Below, one piece after another: positions 47,018 through 55,675 of a DNA stretch of 64,000 nt. This stretch comes from Moraxellaceae bacterium (GTDB lineage: Bacteria; Pseudomonadota; Gammaproteobacteria; Burkholderiales; Rhodocyclaceae). Numbering within the stretch: the first letter of the stretch is position 1; the number at the start of each line of letters is the position of its first letter. Made by a program: the position numbers and the translations under genes. The stretch is taken from the NCBI GenBank assembly GCA_031119205.1, contig JAVHYF010000024.1, forward strand, positions 1-64,000, in the 5' to 3' direction. Under the pieces are notes generated by a model, which saw nothing but the letters and a program-made list of their open reading frames with translations, ran no database searches and was not told the origin of the DNA.

Positions 47018-47088
47018 ATAATTCCTCATTGCCTGCCCTCCTGGCCGGATATCCTTGCTTCAAGTTTAATCGTTCTCCGGCCTCATCA

Positions 47089-47134
47089 TTTCCGACAGGA
47101 ACGCTCGCCAGTTTCCGACAGTCCTCGACAGTCC
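47089..47134. repeat. short direct repeats upstream of ptsN
   Basis: TTTCCGACAG occurs at 47089-47098 and 47112-47121, 23 bases apart, and GACAGTCC occurs at 47117-47124 and 47127-47134, 10 bases apart. They lie 60-110 bases before the ptsN ATG. Function unknown. Confidence 0.6.
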
Positions 47135-47197
47135 ATTAGCTCCGAGTAGCCGCCGTGTCGTCGCCTTGCCGCCGACACCGCCAGAGCCCCTCACCGG

Positions 47198-47683
47198 ATG
47201 AACCTCATTTCCCACATCCTGCCGCTGCAAAACGTGCTGCTCGACCTCGAGGCCGACAGCAAGAAGCGCGTTTTTGAACGGGCAGGACTGATCTTCGAGA
47301 ACCAGAACGGCCTGTCGCGCAGCGCGATCGTCGATTCGCTGACCCAGCGCGAAAAGCTCGGTTCGACGGGCCTGGGGCAGGGCATTGCCATTCCGCATGG
47401 CCGCATCAAGGGGCTGAAGGAAGCACTCGGCGCCTTCTTCCGCCTTACCGGTCCGATCCAGTTCGATGCCCCGGATGGCCGCGCGGTTAACCTCATCTTC
47501 GTGATGCTGGTGCCGGAGCAGGCCAACGAATCCCATCTGCGCCTGTTGTCCGAACTGGCGCAGATGTTCTCCGACCGCGCCTTCCGCGACGACCTGCTCG
47601 CCGCCGATAGCGCCGATGCCATGCACCGCCTCTTTGTCGAATGGGACCCGCATGCGTCGAACGAGCGTCGCTCAGCTCTTTGA
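47198..47683 (+). CDS. ptsN: nitrogen-PTS EIIA component PtsN
   Basis: 161 residues of the EIIA(Fru/Ntr) fold. The phosphorylated histidine lies in GIAIPHGRIKG; upstream NGLSRSAIVDSLTQREKLGSTG-type region is conserved (REKLGSTGLG). Receives phosphate from HPr and regulates potassium, nitrogen and envelope responses. Overlaps hprK by 32 bases, so the two are translated together. Confidence 0.95.
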   Translation: MNLISHILPLQNVLLDLEADSKKRVFERAGLIFENQNGLSRSAIVDSLTQREKLGSTGLGQGIAIPHGRIKGLKEALGAFFRLTGPIQFDAPDGRAVNLIFVMLVPEQANESHLRLLSELAQMFSDRAFRDDLLAADSADAMHRLFVEWDPHASNERRSAL

Positions 47684-48593
47684 GGCCAACCGTGCCGCGC
47701 TGCGCCTGCGCCATGTCGCCGGCCGGCTCGACACGCACCTCACCATCCATGACAACCGGGTATGGCCGGCGGACCTCGTCGGTCACCTGAACCTCATCCA
47801 CCCGCAGCGCCTGCAGGTCATGGGCGAAGCGGAGTTCGTGTGGGCACGCCGCCAGGCGCGCGACAAGCTGGAGCACCACCTGCTCGGCATCCTTGCCGCT
47901 GCGCCACCGGGCATCATCGTGGCCGACGATTGTGAAGTGCCGGACATCATCCGCCGCAATTGCGAGGACGTCGGGGTTCCGCTGCTGGCCTCGCCCATGG
48001 AGTCCGCGCGCGTCATCGACGTCATGCGCAGTTATCTCGCCCGCCGCCTTGCCGAACGCGTTTCGCTGCACGGCGTGTTCATGGACGTGCTGGGCGTGGG
48101 TGTACTGATCACTGGCGACTCGGGCGCTGGCAAGTCGGAACTCGCGCTGGAACTCATCTCGCGCGGCCACGGTCTGGTGGCCGACGACGTGGTGGAAATC
48201 TCGCGCGTGGCCTCCGGCGTGCTGGAAGGCCGGTGTCCCGAGATGCTGAAGGACTTCCTGGAAGTCCGTGGCCTCGGCATCCTCAACATCCGCACCATCT
48301 TCGGCGAGACAGCCTGCCGCCGGAAGATGAAGCTCAAGCTCGTGGTACATCTCCAGCGACGCTCGGCGGTCGACGAGCCGCTGCGGCTGCCGCTCGACGA
48401 CGAGATGCAGGACGTGCTGGGCGTACCCGTGCGGCGCACGGTGCTGCCGGTGGCGGCGGGTCGCAACCTTGCCGTTTTGCTGGAGGCGGCGGTGCGCAAC
48501 ACCATTCTGCAGTTGCGGGGCATCGATTCGACGCAGGAGTTCGTGGCCCGCCAGCGCAGTGTGCTGGATCAGGAAGACCCCTTCGAGCACTGA
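47652..48593 (+). CDS. hprK: HPr kinase/phosphorylase
   Basis: 313 residues. Phosphorylates and dephosphorylates HPr at Ser46. N-terminal MurF-like domain (~1-130), then the kinase domain with P-loop GDSGAGKSELALEL, the GHGLVADD segment and the HprK signature EVRGLGILNIRTIFG. The ATG at 47652 gives the family N-terminus; the frame opens earlier at 47616. rapZ, the usual next gene, is absent and a terminator follows. Confidence 0.95.
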   Translation: MRRTSVAQLFEANRAALRLRHVAGRLDTHLTIHDNRVWPADLVGHLNLIHPQRLQVMGEAEFVWARRQARDKLEHHLLGILAAAPPGIIVADDCEVPDIIRRNCEDVGVPLLASPMESARVIDVMRSYLARRLAERVSLHGVFMDVLGVGVLITGDSGAGKSELALELISRGHGLVADDVVEISRVASGVLEGRCPEMLKDFLEVRGLGILNIRTIFGETACRRKMKLKLVVHLQRRSAVDEPLRLPLDDEMQDVLGVPVRRTVLPVAAGRNLAVLLEAAVRNTILQLRGIDSTQEFVARQRSVLDQEDPFEH

Positions 48594-48636
48594 GCCAGCA
48601 CTCAATACGCCTGGCGGTTCAGGCGCACAGGAAGAG

Positions 48637-48664
48637 AAAAGGCCACGCGATGCGTGGCCTTTTT
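48637..48664. terminator. terminator after hprK, bidirectional
   Basis: AAAAGGCCACGC (48637-48648) pairs perfectly with GCGTGGCCTTTT (48652-48663), loop GAT. The A and T tracts make it usable by hprK (plus) and by the FHA gene ending at 48687 (minus). Confidence 0.9.
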
Positions 48665-48686
48665 CGTGTGCCGCAGGTGACCGGTC

Positions 48687-49625
48687 TCAGCGCTGGCCGA
48701 TATCGAACATCATGCTGTCGACGTCCACCTCGTTGGGCGAGTAGCCCAGGCCGACACGACCGCGCGGTGGCAGGTCGCATTCGCCACGACGCAGCACGAT
48801 TTCCACGCCGCTGTCGTCCACCAGGTAGGTGCCGTTGGTGCTGTTGTCGATCAGCACGTAGCGGCCGGAACGCCATTCGATGCGCGCATGGTGGCGCGAG
48901 GCGCGGCGGTCTGTGATGACGACATCATTGCCTTCCTCGCGTCCGGCGAGCAGGACCGGCTGCAGTTCGCTGACCACGAAGCTGTGGTTCAGGTAGCGCA
49001 GCATGAGGCGTGAGCGCGGTGCTGCGGCTTCTGCCGTCTTCGCTGGTTGTTCGACGCGGGGGGCGGCGGCGGGCAGGGAGCGTAGCGTGGCTTCACGCAG
49101 CGCTGCGGTGCCGCTCTTGAGTTCGAAGATCGGCAGGTCGTAGCCGTTGGAGGACACCGACAGCTGGGTCTGGGTGTCGATCTGGCCGCGCACCGATTCG
49201 GGCAGGTGCATTGAGGCTTCGCCGGACAGCAGGATCTGACCGGGCGAGGCGACCGAGGCGAGATTGTTGACGATCTCGACGGCCTCGTTGCTGGGATTGC
49301 TGGTCTCGCCTTCGTTCGGGCCGCAATGAACGCCGATGCGTACCGACAGGGACACGCCGGAAACCGGCGGCAGCTGTGCGACGCGGTCGCGGATGTCGCT
49401 GGCGGCCAGCACCGCGGTATCACAGCGCGGAAAAACCGCGACGAGGCGGCGGCCCTCGCTCTTCAGCGTCTGGCCCTGATGGGCTTCGATCGAGCGCTCT
49501 GCGCGCGACAGGCAGCGTTCGCGGGCACGGGCAGCTTCGGTTTCGCCAAGCTTGCTGACCAGGGTGCTGTCACCCGTGACCTCGGCTACGACTACACAGG
49601 TCTCGGATACGGGGGTACTTATCAT
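48687..49625 (-). CDS. FHA-domain protein with degenerate class III nucleotide-cyclase domain
   Basis: 312 residues. The first ~170 follow the class III cyclase fold ([39 protein letters not shown]) but the metal aspartates are gone: VVVAEVTG has Glu15 where FADI-type Asp is expected, and [11 protein letters not shown] has Arg59 for the GD Asp. A linker (~180-205) leads to a C-terminal FHA domain with GRE (228-230), [10 protein letters not shown] and NSTNGTY. A phosphothreonine-reading scaffold is inferred. The ATG at 49625 overlaps the ttcA stop by 4 bases. Confidence 0.82.
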   Translation of the reverse strand: MISTPVSETCVVVAEVTGDSTLVSKLGETEAARARERCLSRAERSIEAHQGQTLKSEGRRLVAVFPRCDTAVLAASDIRDRVAQLPPVSGVSLSVRIGVHCGPNEGETSNPSNEAVEIVNNLASVASPGQILLSGEASMHLPESVRGQIDTQTQLSVSSNGYDLPIFELKSGTAALREATLRSLPAAAPRVEQPAKTAEAAAPRSRLMLRYLNHSFVVSELQPVLLAGREEGNDVVITDRRASRHHARIEWRSGRYVLIDNSTNGTYLVDDSGVEIVLRRGECDLPPRGRVGLGYSPNEVDVDSMMFDIGQR

Positions 49626-50578
49626 TGTTCGGGTGACTCCAGCTTGGTCCAGGGGTCGGCGCGGGTGTTCCACACGATAGGCGCGACGACCGTTTCGGCG
49701 CTACCGGTATCGAGTACGGGGGGATCGAAAACCAGGTCACCGTCGGCGCTGTCGGCAAGGGGCGACAGGCTTTTGAAGTTGTACAGGTTGCCATCCGCGA
49801 GATGGGAGGGCACTACGTTCTGAAGGGCAGTGGAAATCGACTCGATGCGGCCGGGGAAGCGGGTTTCCCAGTCGGTGAGCATTGCCTTGATCTGTTTGCG
49901 CTGCGCGTTTTCCTGCGTGCCGCAGAGATTGCACGGGATGATCGGGTAGGCCATCGCACGGGCGAACTTCGCGACGTCGCGTTCGTTGCAGTAGGCGAGC
50001 GGGCGGATCACCACGTGCTGGCCGTCATCGCTGACGAGCTTGGGCGGCATGGCCTTGAGCTTCCCGCCGAAGAACATGTTGAGGAACATGGTCTCGATGA
50101 TGTCCTCGCGGTGATGGCCCAGCGCGATCTTGGTGGCGCCGATTTCGCGTGCCGTGCGATAGATGATGCCGCGGCGCAGCCGCGAACACAGCGCGCAGGT
50201 GGTCTTGCCTTCGGGCACCTTGCTCTTGACGATGGAGTAGGTGTCCTCGGTGACGATGCGGTATTCGACGCCGATCGATTCGAAGTAGCGCGGCAACACT
50301 TCGTCGGGGAAGCCGGGCTGCTTCTGGTCGAGGTTCATCGCGACGATGCTGAAGTTGACCGGTGCGCGCTGGCGCAGGATCGACAGCAGTGTCAGCAGCG
50401 TGTAGGAATCCTTGCCGCCGGAGCAGCACACCATGACGCGGTCGCCTTCCTCGATCATGCCGAAATCGGCAATGGCGCGGCCGACCTGACGCAGCAGGAG
50501 TTTCTGCAGCTTCTGGACATTGCCCGAGAGGCTGACGTCAGCGTTTTCGGTGTTGGTGGCGGGGAGTACGGCTTCCAC
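49622..50578 (-). CDS. ttcA: tRNA 2-thiocytidine(32) synthetase TtcA
   Basis: 318 residues. Adds sulfur to C32 of some tRNAs using an iron-sulfur cluster. PP-loop [10 protein letters not shown], the TtcA CxxC in [12 protein letters not shown] and the second CxxC-like region PCNLCGTQ are present, plus the [11 protein letters not shown] motif. Preceded by a 240-base gap with a perfect TATAAT. Confidence 0.95.
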   Translation of the reverse strand: MEAVLPATNTENADVSLSGNVQKLQKLLLRQVGRAIADFGMIEEGDRVMVCCSGGKDSYTLLTLLSILRQRAPVNFSIVAMNLDQKQPGFPDEVLPRYFESIGVEYRIVTEDTYSIVKSKVPEGKTTCALCSRLRRGIIYRTAREIGATKIALGHHREDIIETMFLNMFFGGKLKAMPPKLVSDDGQHVVIRPLAYCNERDVAKFARAMAYPIIPCNLCGTQENAQRKQIKAMLTDWETRFPGRIESISTALQNVVPSHLADGNLYNFKSLSPLADSADGDLVFDPPVLDTGSAETVVAPIVWNTRADPWTKLESPEQ

Positions 50579-50625
50579 GGTGTTCTTACCTGTTATGCCT
50601 GCAGGGCGTCCCTGAAGGTCAGTGA

Positions 50626-50631
50626 ATTATA
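50626..50631 (-). promoter_or_regulatory. -10 element (TATAAT) for ttcA
   Basis: A consensus TATAAT on the minus strand lies 48 bases before the ttcA ATG, in the polA-ttcA gap. The -35 region is weak (TTGGTG at short spacing only). The rest of the 240-base gap shows no gene I can support. Confidence 0.45.
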
Positions 50632-50818
50632 GTGATTGTGCCCTGCACCAAGGCGGCAGCATTTCACGTTAGATCGGTCGGAAAACTTTCGCAAAACCCT
50701 TGTTGCAGCAAGCTTCCCGTCGGGCGATGCCGACAGGTGACGACTTGGTTTGCGGGTGGGCTGGCCGCCGTGCCTGATGGCAAGCACCTTTGGCCAGACC
50801 AGCCATCCTCATCAAACC

Positions 50819-53587
50819 TCAGTGTGCCTGGTCCCAGCTGTCGCCACTGCCCACTTCGGCCAGTAATGGCACCTTCAGTTCGGCCACGTCCGACATGAGC
50901 TGCGGCAGGACATTTTTCACGTGATCCAGCTCCGTGTCAGGAACTTCGAGGATCAGTTCGTCGTGTACCTGAAGAAGCAGGCGGCTGGCGAGCTTTTCCT
51001 GACCGATCCAGTCGTACACCTTGCGCATGGCCATTTTGACCAGATCGGCGGCGGTGCCCTGCATGGGCGCATTGATTGCTGCACGCTCGGCGCCCTGGCG
51101 CCGCCCGACGTTGCTGCTCTTGATCTCGGGTAGCCACAGGCGGCGGCCGAAAACCGTTTCCACGTAGCCTTTGTCGCGCGCGCTGCGGCGGGTTTCTTCC
51201 ATGTAGGCGGCGACGCCGGGGTAGCGGGCGAAGTAGCGGTCGATCCAGCCTTGGGCCGCACCGCGCTCGATCTCCAGCGCCTTGGCCAAGCCGTGCGCGC
51301 TCATGCCGTAGATGAGGCCGAAGTTGATGGTCTTGGCGTAGCGGCGCTGGTCGCTGCTGACTTCCGCCGGCTCCACGCCGAAGACTTCGGCAGCGGTGGC
51401 GCGGTGCACGTCCTCGCCAGCGGCGAAGGCCTGCAGCAGGCGCTCGTCGCCGGACAGGTGGGCCATGATGCGCAGCTCGATCTGCGAGTAGTCGGCCGAC
51501 ACGATGCGCTTGCCCGGCGCGGCGATGAAGGCGGCGCGGATGCGGCGGCCTTCCGGCGTGCGCACGGGGATGTTCTGCAGGTTCGGGTCGGTGCTGGCCA
51601 GTCGCCCGGTGATGGCGCCGGTCTGCGAGAAGCTGGTGTGCACGCGCTTCGTTTGTGTATTGACGCTGCGCGGCAGCTTGTCGGTATAGGTGCTCTTCAG
51701 CTTGGCGAAGCTGCGGTACTCCAGCAGCAGCTTGGGCAGCGGGTAGTCCAGCGCGAGCTGGGTCAGCACTTCTTCGTCGGTGCTGGGCGCGCCGCTCGGC
51801 GTCTTCTTCACCACCGGCAGTTTCTGGCGCTCGAAGAGGATCTCGCCGAGCTGCTTCGGGCTATTGAGGTTGAAGGGCTGGCCGGCGGCGGTGTAGGCCT
51901 GTTGCTCCAGGTCCAGCATCTTGCGGCCGAGTTCGTCGCTCTGCTGCGCGAGCAGGTTGCTGTCGATCAGCACGCCTTCGCGTTCCATGGCCCACAGCAC
52001 TTCCTGCACCGGCAGCTCGATGTCGCGATATACGCGTAGCAGCGAGGTGTCCTGCTCGATGCGCGGCCACAACACGTTGTGCACGCGCAAGGTCACGTCC
52101 GCGTCTTCCGCCGAGTAGTGCGTGGCCAGTTGCAACTCGACTTCGTTGAAGCCGATCTGCTTGGCGCCCTTGCCGCACACGTCCGTGAAGCTCAGCGTCT
52201 GCAGGCCGGTGTAGCGGCTGGCGAGCTGGTCGAGGTCATGGCCCTTGTCGCTCTCGTAGGCAGCGGATTCCAGCAGGGTGTCATGCACCACGCCGCGGAA
52301 GCGGATGCCGTGGTTGGCCAGCACGTGCATGTCGTACTTCAGGTTCTGGCCGAGCTTGGGCTTCGTCGCGTCTTCCAGCCAGGGCTTGAGGCGTGCCAGC
52401 GTGGCGTCGAAGGGCAACTGGTCGGGCGCGCCAGGGTAGGTGTGCGCCAGTGGCAGGTAGGCGGCCTCGCCTTCCTGCACGCAGAAGCTCATGCCGACGA
52501 TGCGCGCCTGCATCGGATCCAGGCTGTCGGTTTCGGTATCGAAGGCGGTCAGCGGCGCAGCGTCCAGCACTGCGATCCAGCGCGTCAGTTGTTCCTCGGT
52601 GAGGATGCACTCGTAGTTGTCGCGGTGGGCGGTGCCTTCGATGCGCTCGATGCTCTCTTCACGCGCGGCGGCCAGCGAGACTGCGGACAGGTCAGTGACG
52701 CGCGCGCTCACCGCTGCAGCGGCGGAGTCGGCCGGCCCGTCCTCGCCTTTCAGTTCGCGCAGCCAGGTCTTGAATTCGTAGCGGCTGTACTGCTCGATCA
52801 GGGCGCCGGTGTCCGGCTCACGCCAGGTCAGCGACTCCAGCGGCTCGGGCAGGGTGACATCGGTGGCGATGGTGACCAGCTTGCGGCCCAGCGGCAGGAA
52901 ACCCAGCGCGCGGCGCAGGTTCTCGCCCACCACGCCCTTGATGTCGGCCGCGTGGGCCACGATGTTGTCGAGGTCGCCGTACTCGGAGAGCCATTTCACC
53001 GCGGTCTTCGGCCCGCACTTCTCGACGCCGGGCACGTTGTCCACCGTGTCGCCGACGAGGGTCAGGTAGTCGACGATGCGCGCCGGGGGCACGCCGAACT
53101 TCTCCATCACGCCGGCCTCGTCCAGCGTTTCGTTGCTCATGGTGTTGATGAGCTTCACGCCTGGTTGCACCAGTTGCGCCATGTCCTTGTCGCCGGTCGA
53201 GATGATGACCTCGAAGCCGCGCTCCACGGCCTGTCGCGCCAGCGTGCCGATGACGTCGTCGGCCTCCACACCTTCCTGCACGATGATCGGCCAGCCCATG
53301 GCCTGCACGCCTTTGCAGATCGGATCGACCTGCTGGCGCAGGTCGTCGGGCATCGGCGGGCGATGCGCCTTGTATTCCGGGTACCAGTCGTCGCGGAAGG
53401 TCTTGCCCTTGGCGTCGAACACGCAGGCGGCGTGGGTCGCGCCGGTCTGGTCGCGCAGCGGGCGCAGCATGCTCAACACGCCGCGCAGCGCGCCGGTGGG
53501 TTCGCCGGCCTTGTTGCGCAGGTCGGGCAGGGCATGGAAGGCGCGGTAGAGGTAGCTGGAGCCGTCTACGAGCAGCAGGATGGGCAT
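50819..53587 (-). CDS. polA: DNA polymerase I
   Basis: 922 residues with all three domains. 5' nuclease (~1-290): LLLVDGSSYLYRAFHALP, YKAHRPPMPDDLR. 3'-5' exonuclease (~330-510) with the DTETDSLD metal motif, so proofreading is probably active. Polymerase: YSQIELRIMAHLSGD (motif A), RRYAKTINFGLIYGMS (motif B, Lys and Tyr) and LLQVHDELILEVP (motif C). Functions in primer removal and repair. The ATG at 53587 gives the family start; the frame extends 42 codons upstream without homology. Confidence 0.97.
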   Translation of the reverse strand: MPILLLVDGSSYLYRAFHALPDLRNKAGEPTGALRGVLSMLRPLRDQTGATHAACVFDAKGKTFRDDWYPEYKAHRPPMPDDLRQQVDPICKGVQAMGWPIIVQEGVEADDVIGTLARQAVERGFEVIISTGDKDMAQLVQPGVKLINTMSNETLDEAGVMEKFGVPPARIVDYLTLVGDTVDNVPGVEKCGPKTAVKWLSEYGDLDNIVAHAADIKGVVGENLRRALGFLPLGRKLVTIATDVTLPEPLESLTWREPDTGALIEQYSRYEFKTWLRELKGEDGPADSAAAAVSARVTDLSAVSLAAAREESIERIEGTAHRDNYECILTEEQLTRWIAVLDAAPLTAFDTETDSLDPMQARIVGMSFCVQEGEAAYLPLAHTYPGAPDQLPFDATLARLKPWLEDATKPKLGQNLKYDMHVLANHGIRFRGVVHDTLLESAAYESDKGHDLDQLASRYTGLQTLSFTDVCGKGAKQIGFNEVELQLATHYSAEDADVTLRVHNVLWPRIEQDTSLLRVYRDIELPVQEVLWAMEREGVLIDSNLLAQQSDELGRKMLDLEQQAYTAAGQPFNLNSPKQLGEILFERQKLPVVKKTPSGAPSTDEEVLTQLALDYPLPKLLLEYRSFAKLKSTYTDKLPRSVNTQTKRVHTSFSQTGAITGRLASTDPNLQNIPVRTPEGRRIRAAFIAAPGKRIVSADYSQIELRIMAHLSGDERLLQAFAAGEDVHRATAAEVFGVEPAEVSSDQRRYAKTINFGLIYGMSAHGLAKALEIERGAAQGWIDRYFARYPGVAAYMEETRRSARDKGYVETVFGRRLWLPEIKSSNVGRRQGAERAAINAPMQGTAADLVKMAMRKVYDWIGQEKLASRLLLQVHDELILEVPDTELDHVKNVLPQLMSDVAELKVPLLAEVGSGDSWDQAH

Positions 53588-53726
53588 GGCGGGGTGGGCG
53601 TCGGATGAAGGAGGACAGGCCCGTGATGGGGCGGCCTGCAGAAACCCCGCGATTATCGCAGGTTCGTGTTCCCGGTCCCTCGCCTTGTCCCGCAAGGTGC
53701 TGCGGCGTAGCATCAGGGCTGTTTAT

Positions 53727-53761
53727 ACGTAGACGTAGCCCTTGGCCCGTAACCCGTAGCC
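53727..53761. repeat. 7-base phased repeat in the polA-LOG divergent gap
   Basis: Four consecutive 7-base units from 53734 to 53761: CGTAGCC, CTTGGCC, CGTAACC and CGTAGCC, preceded by ACGTAGA at 53727-53733. It shares the 7-base period, not the sequence, of the units on the other side of the same gene (54546-54622). Confidence 0.65.
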
Positions 53762-53809
53762 GCGACTTCGCGGCGCGCCCGCCGCAACCCGGACTTCACG
53801 CAAATCCCC

Positions 53810-54538
53810 ATGAGCGCAAAAGACAAGCTGCCCCCTTTCCGTGCCCCTTCCATCGGCGATGTGCATGACCAGGCGCGCGAAGCCTGGCGCATCTTCGGCA
53901 TCATGTCGGAGTTCGTCGAGGCCTCGGAACGGCTCAAGCCGATCCGCCCGGCCGTCAGCATCTTCGGCTCCGCGCGGACCAAGCCGGACCACCCGTACTA
54001 CGAACTTACCGAGAAGATCGCGCGTCTACTTTCCGACGCAGGCTTCTCGGTCATCTCCGGCGGCGGCCCCGGCATCATGGAAGCGGCCAACAAGGGTGCG
54101 TTCTACGGCAAGAGCCCGTCGGTGGGACTGAACATCCAGTTGCCCTTCGAACAGAGCGGCAACCCCTACCAGGACGTGTCGCAGACCTTCCGCCATTTCT
54201 TCCCGCGCAAGGTGATGTTCGTGCGTTTCGCACAGGCCTACGTGGTGATGCCGGGCGGCTTCGGCACGCTGGACGAGATCATGGAAGCGCTGACCCTGAT
54301 CCAGACCGGCAAGGGCCGCAAGATCCCCGTCATCCTGGTGTGCAAGGATTTCTGGGCCGGCCTGCTGGACTGGTTCAAGACCACCCTGCTGAGCGAAGGC
54401 ATGATCGGCGAGAGGGACTTGAACCTGATCCAGGTGATCGACGAACCGGAGAAGATCGTCGAAGCGATCTTCAAGCACTACGAGCAGCGCGGCTTCGAGC
54501 CGTCGCCCAGTGAACGCGAGCTGATGCTCAATCTGTGA
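53810..54538 (+). CDS. LOG-family (TIGR00730) Rossmann-fold nucleotide hydrolase
   Basis: 242 residues. Motifs: SIFGSARTKPDHPYY, SGGGPGIMEAANKGAF and MPGGFGTLDEIMEALT, the LOG/PpnN-like phosphoribohydrolase signature. Such enzymes release the base from nucleoside monophosphates; in some bacteria they make cytokinins. The substrate is not deducible here. Flanked on both sides by 7-base phased repeats. Confidence 0.9.
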   Translation: MSAKDKLPPFRAPSIGDVHDQAREAWRIFGIMSEFVEASERLKPIRPAVSIFGSARTKPDHPYYELTEKIARLLSDAGFSVISGGGPGIMEAANKGAFYGKSPSVGLNIQLPFEQSGNPYQDVSQTFRHFFPRKVMFVRFAQAYVVMPGGFGTLDEIMEALTLIQTGKGRKIPVILVCKDFWAGLLDWFKTTLLSEGMIGERDLNLIQVIDEPEKIVEAIFKHYEQRGFEPSPSERELMLNL

Positions 54539-54545
54539 CGTGTAT

Positions 54546-54622
54546 GAAACGTGAAAGGTGAGAAGTGAAACGTGTCCTCGCTGGAGGCGCCCACATTTGA
54601 CGTTTCACATTTCACATTTCAC
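54546..54622. repeat. 7-base phased inverted repeat between the LOG gene and argC
   Basis: Four tandem heptads at 54546-54573 (GAAACGT, GAAAGGT, GAGAAGT, GAAACGT) face three heptads of the complementary type at 54600-54622 (ACGTTTC then ACATTTC twice). The arms 54551-54573 and 54600-54622 match at 20 of 23 positions, so the transcript can fold into a long hairpin; the 26-base loop holds a small CCTC/GAGG hairpin. It starts 8 bases after the LOG stop and ends 18 bases before argC. Confidence 0.88.
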
Positions 54623-54640
54623 CCTCTTCAAGGTATTTCC

Positions 54641-55600
54641 ATGACGTACAAAGTTTTCATCGACGGCCGTTCCGGCACCACTGGTCTCAAGATCGACGAG
54701 CGCCTCGCCACGCGCAGCGATGTCGAGGTGATGACGATTCCGGATGCCGCCCGCAAGGACCCGAAGGCCAAGGCGGAATACATCAACGCCGCCGACGTCG
54801 TGTTCCTGTGTCTGCCGGATGCTGCCGCGAAGGAGTCCGTCGCCCTGCTGGCACCGGACAACACCCGCACCCGCGTACTGGACGCCAGCACCGCGCACCG
54901 CGTGGCCGCGGGCTGGGTGTATGGCCTGCCGGAAATCTCGGCGGCCCATCGCAAGGCGCTGGAAGGCGCGCAGAAGGTGGCCGTGCCGGGTTGTCACGCC
55001 AGTGGCTTCATCCTGGCGATGGCGCCGCTGGTGGCGTCCGGCGTCGTGCCGGCGGACTACCCGGCGAGTGTTCATTCAGTGACCGGCTACACCGGCGGTG
55101 GCAAGGAGATGATCGCCACCTACGAAGAGCCCACCGATCTGCCCGATTCCATGCTGAGCCCGCGCCAGTACGCGCTGGGCCTGGCCCACAAGCACTTGCC
55201 CGAGATGGCTGCATTGTCTGGCCTCCAGAGCAAGCCGCTGTTCAACCCCATCGTCGGGCCGTTCGCACAGGGCATGCTGGTCACCGTGCCGCTGTTCCCG
55301 CGCCTGTTGCCGGGCAAACAGGACGCGCGTGCGATCCATGACGTGCTGGCCGGACACTACGCCGGCCAGACCTTCGTGAAGATCATGCCTTTCGGTGACG
55401 ACAGCGTGCTGGACGGCGGCTTCTTGCCGGCTACGAACTGCAACGGCACCAACCGCGCGGAGATCTTCGTGTTCGGTCATGCCGAGCAGGCGCAAGTCTG
55501 CGTGCGCTTGGACAATCTCGGCAAGGGCGCATCCGGCGCGGCCATCCAGTGCATGAACATCGTGCTGGGTCTGGACGAGGCGACCGGTCTGCTGGCCTGA
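54641..55600 (+). CDS. argC: N-acetyl-gamma-glutamyl-phosphate reductase, type 2
   Basis: 319 residues. Reduces N-acetylglutamyl phosphate in arginine synthesis with NADPH. Short type 2 family: VFIDGRSGTTGLKIDERL at the N-terminus and the catalytic cysteine (Cys118) in VPGCHASGF. The start at 54641 lies just after the heptad repeat; an in-frame start at 54572 would translate the repeat and is rejected. A strong terminator follows. Confidence 0.95.
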   Translation: MTYKVFIDGRSGTTGLKIDERLATRSDVEVMTIPDAARKDPKAKAEYINAADVVFLCLPDAAAKESVALLAPDNTRTRVLDASTAHRVAAGWVYGLPEISAAHRKALEGAQKVAVPGCHASGFILAMAPLVASGVVPADYPASVHSVTGYTGGGKEMIATYEEPTDLPDSMLSPRQYALGLAHKHLPEMAALSGLQSKPLFNPIVGPFAQGMLVTVPLFPRLLPGKQDARAIHDVLAGHYAGQTFVKIMPFGDDSVLDGGFLPATNCNGTNRAEIFVFGHAEQAQVCVRLDNLGKGASGAAIQCMNIVLGLDEATGLLA

Positions 55601-55617
55601 GCGTCACGCATCGCAGT

Positions 55618-55646
55618 AAAAAAGGCTCGCCGTGGCGAGCCTTTTT
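55618..55646. terminator. bidirectional terminator between argC and the HDOD gene
   Basis: A six-A tract, GGCTCGCC (55624-55631), GT loop, GGCGAGCC (55634-55641) and T5 (55642-55646). The A and T tracts extend the stem to 13 bp and make it work for the convergent HDOD gene too. Confidence 0.92.
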
Positions 55647-55675
55647 GTTTGCAGCTTGCAGGTGGTGCGTGGCGT

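Noticed and set aside
50632-50898. Short plus-strand frame in the polA-ttcA gap
   Set aside because: Overlaps the polA 3' end, no ribosome-binding site or recognisable features.
52079-53608. Long open frame antisense to polA
   Set aside because: Shadow of the polA frame; no domains and no start signal.
54546-54622. CRISPR array
   Set aside because: Units are 7 bases without spacers, inverted rather than direct overall, and no cas genes are present.
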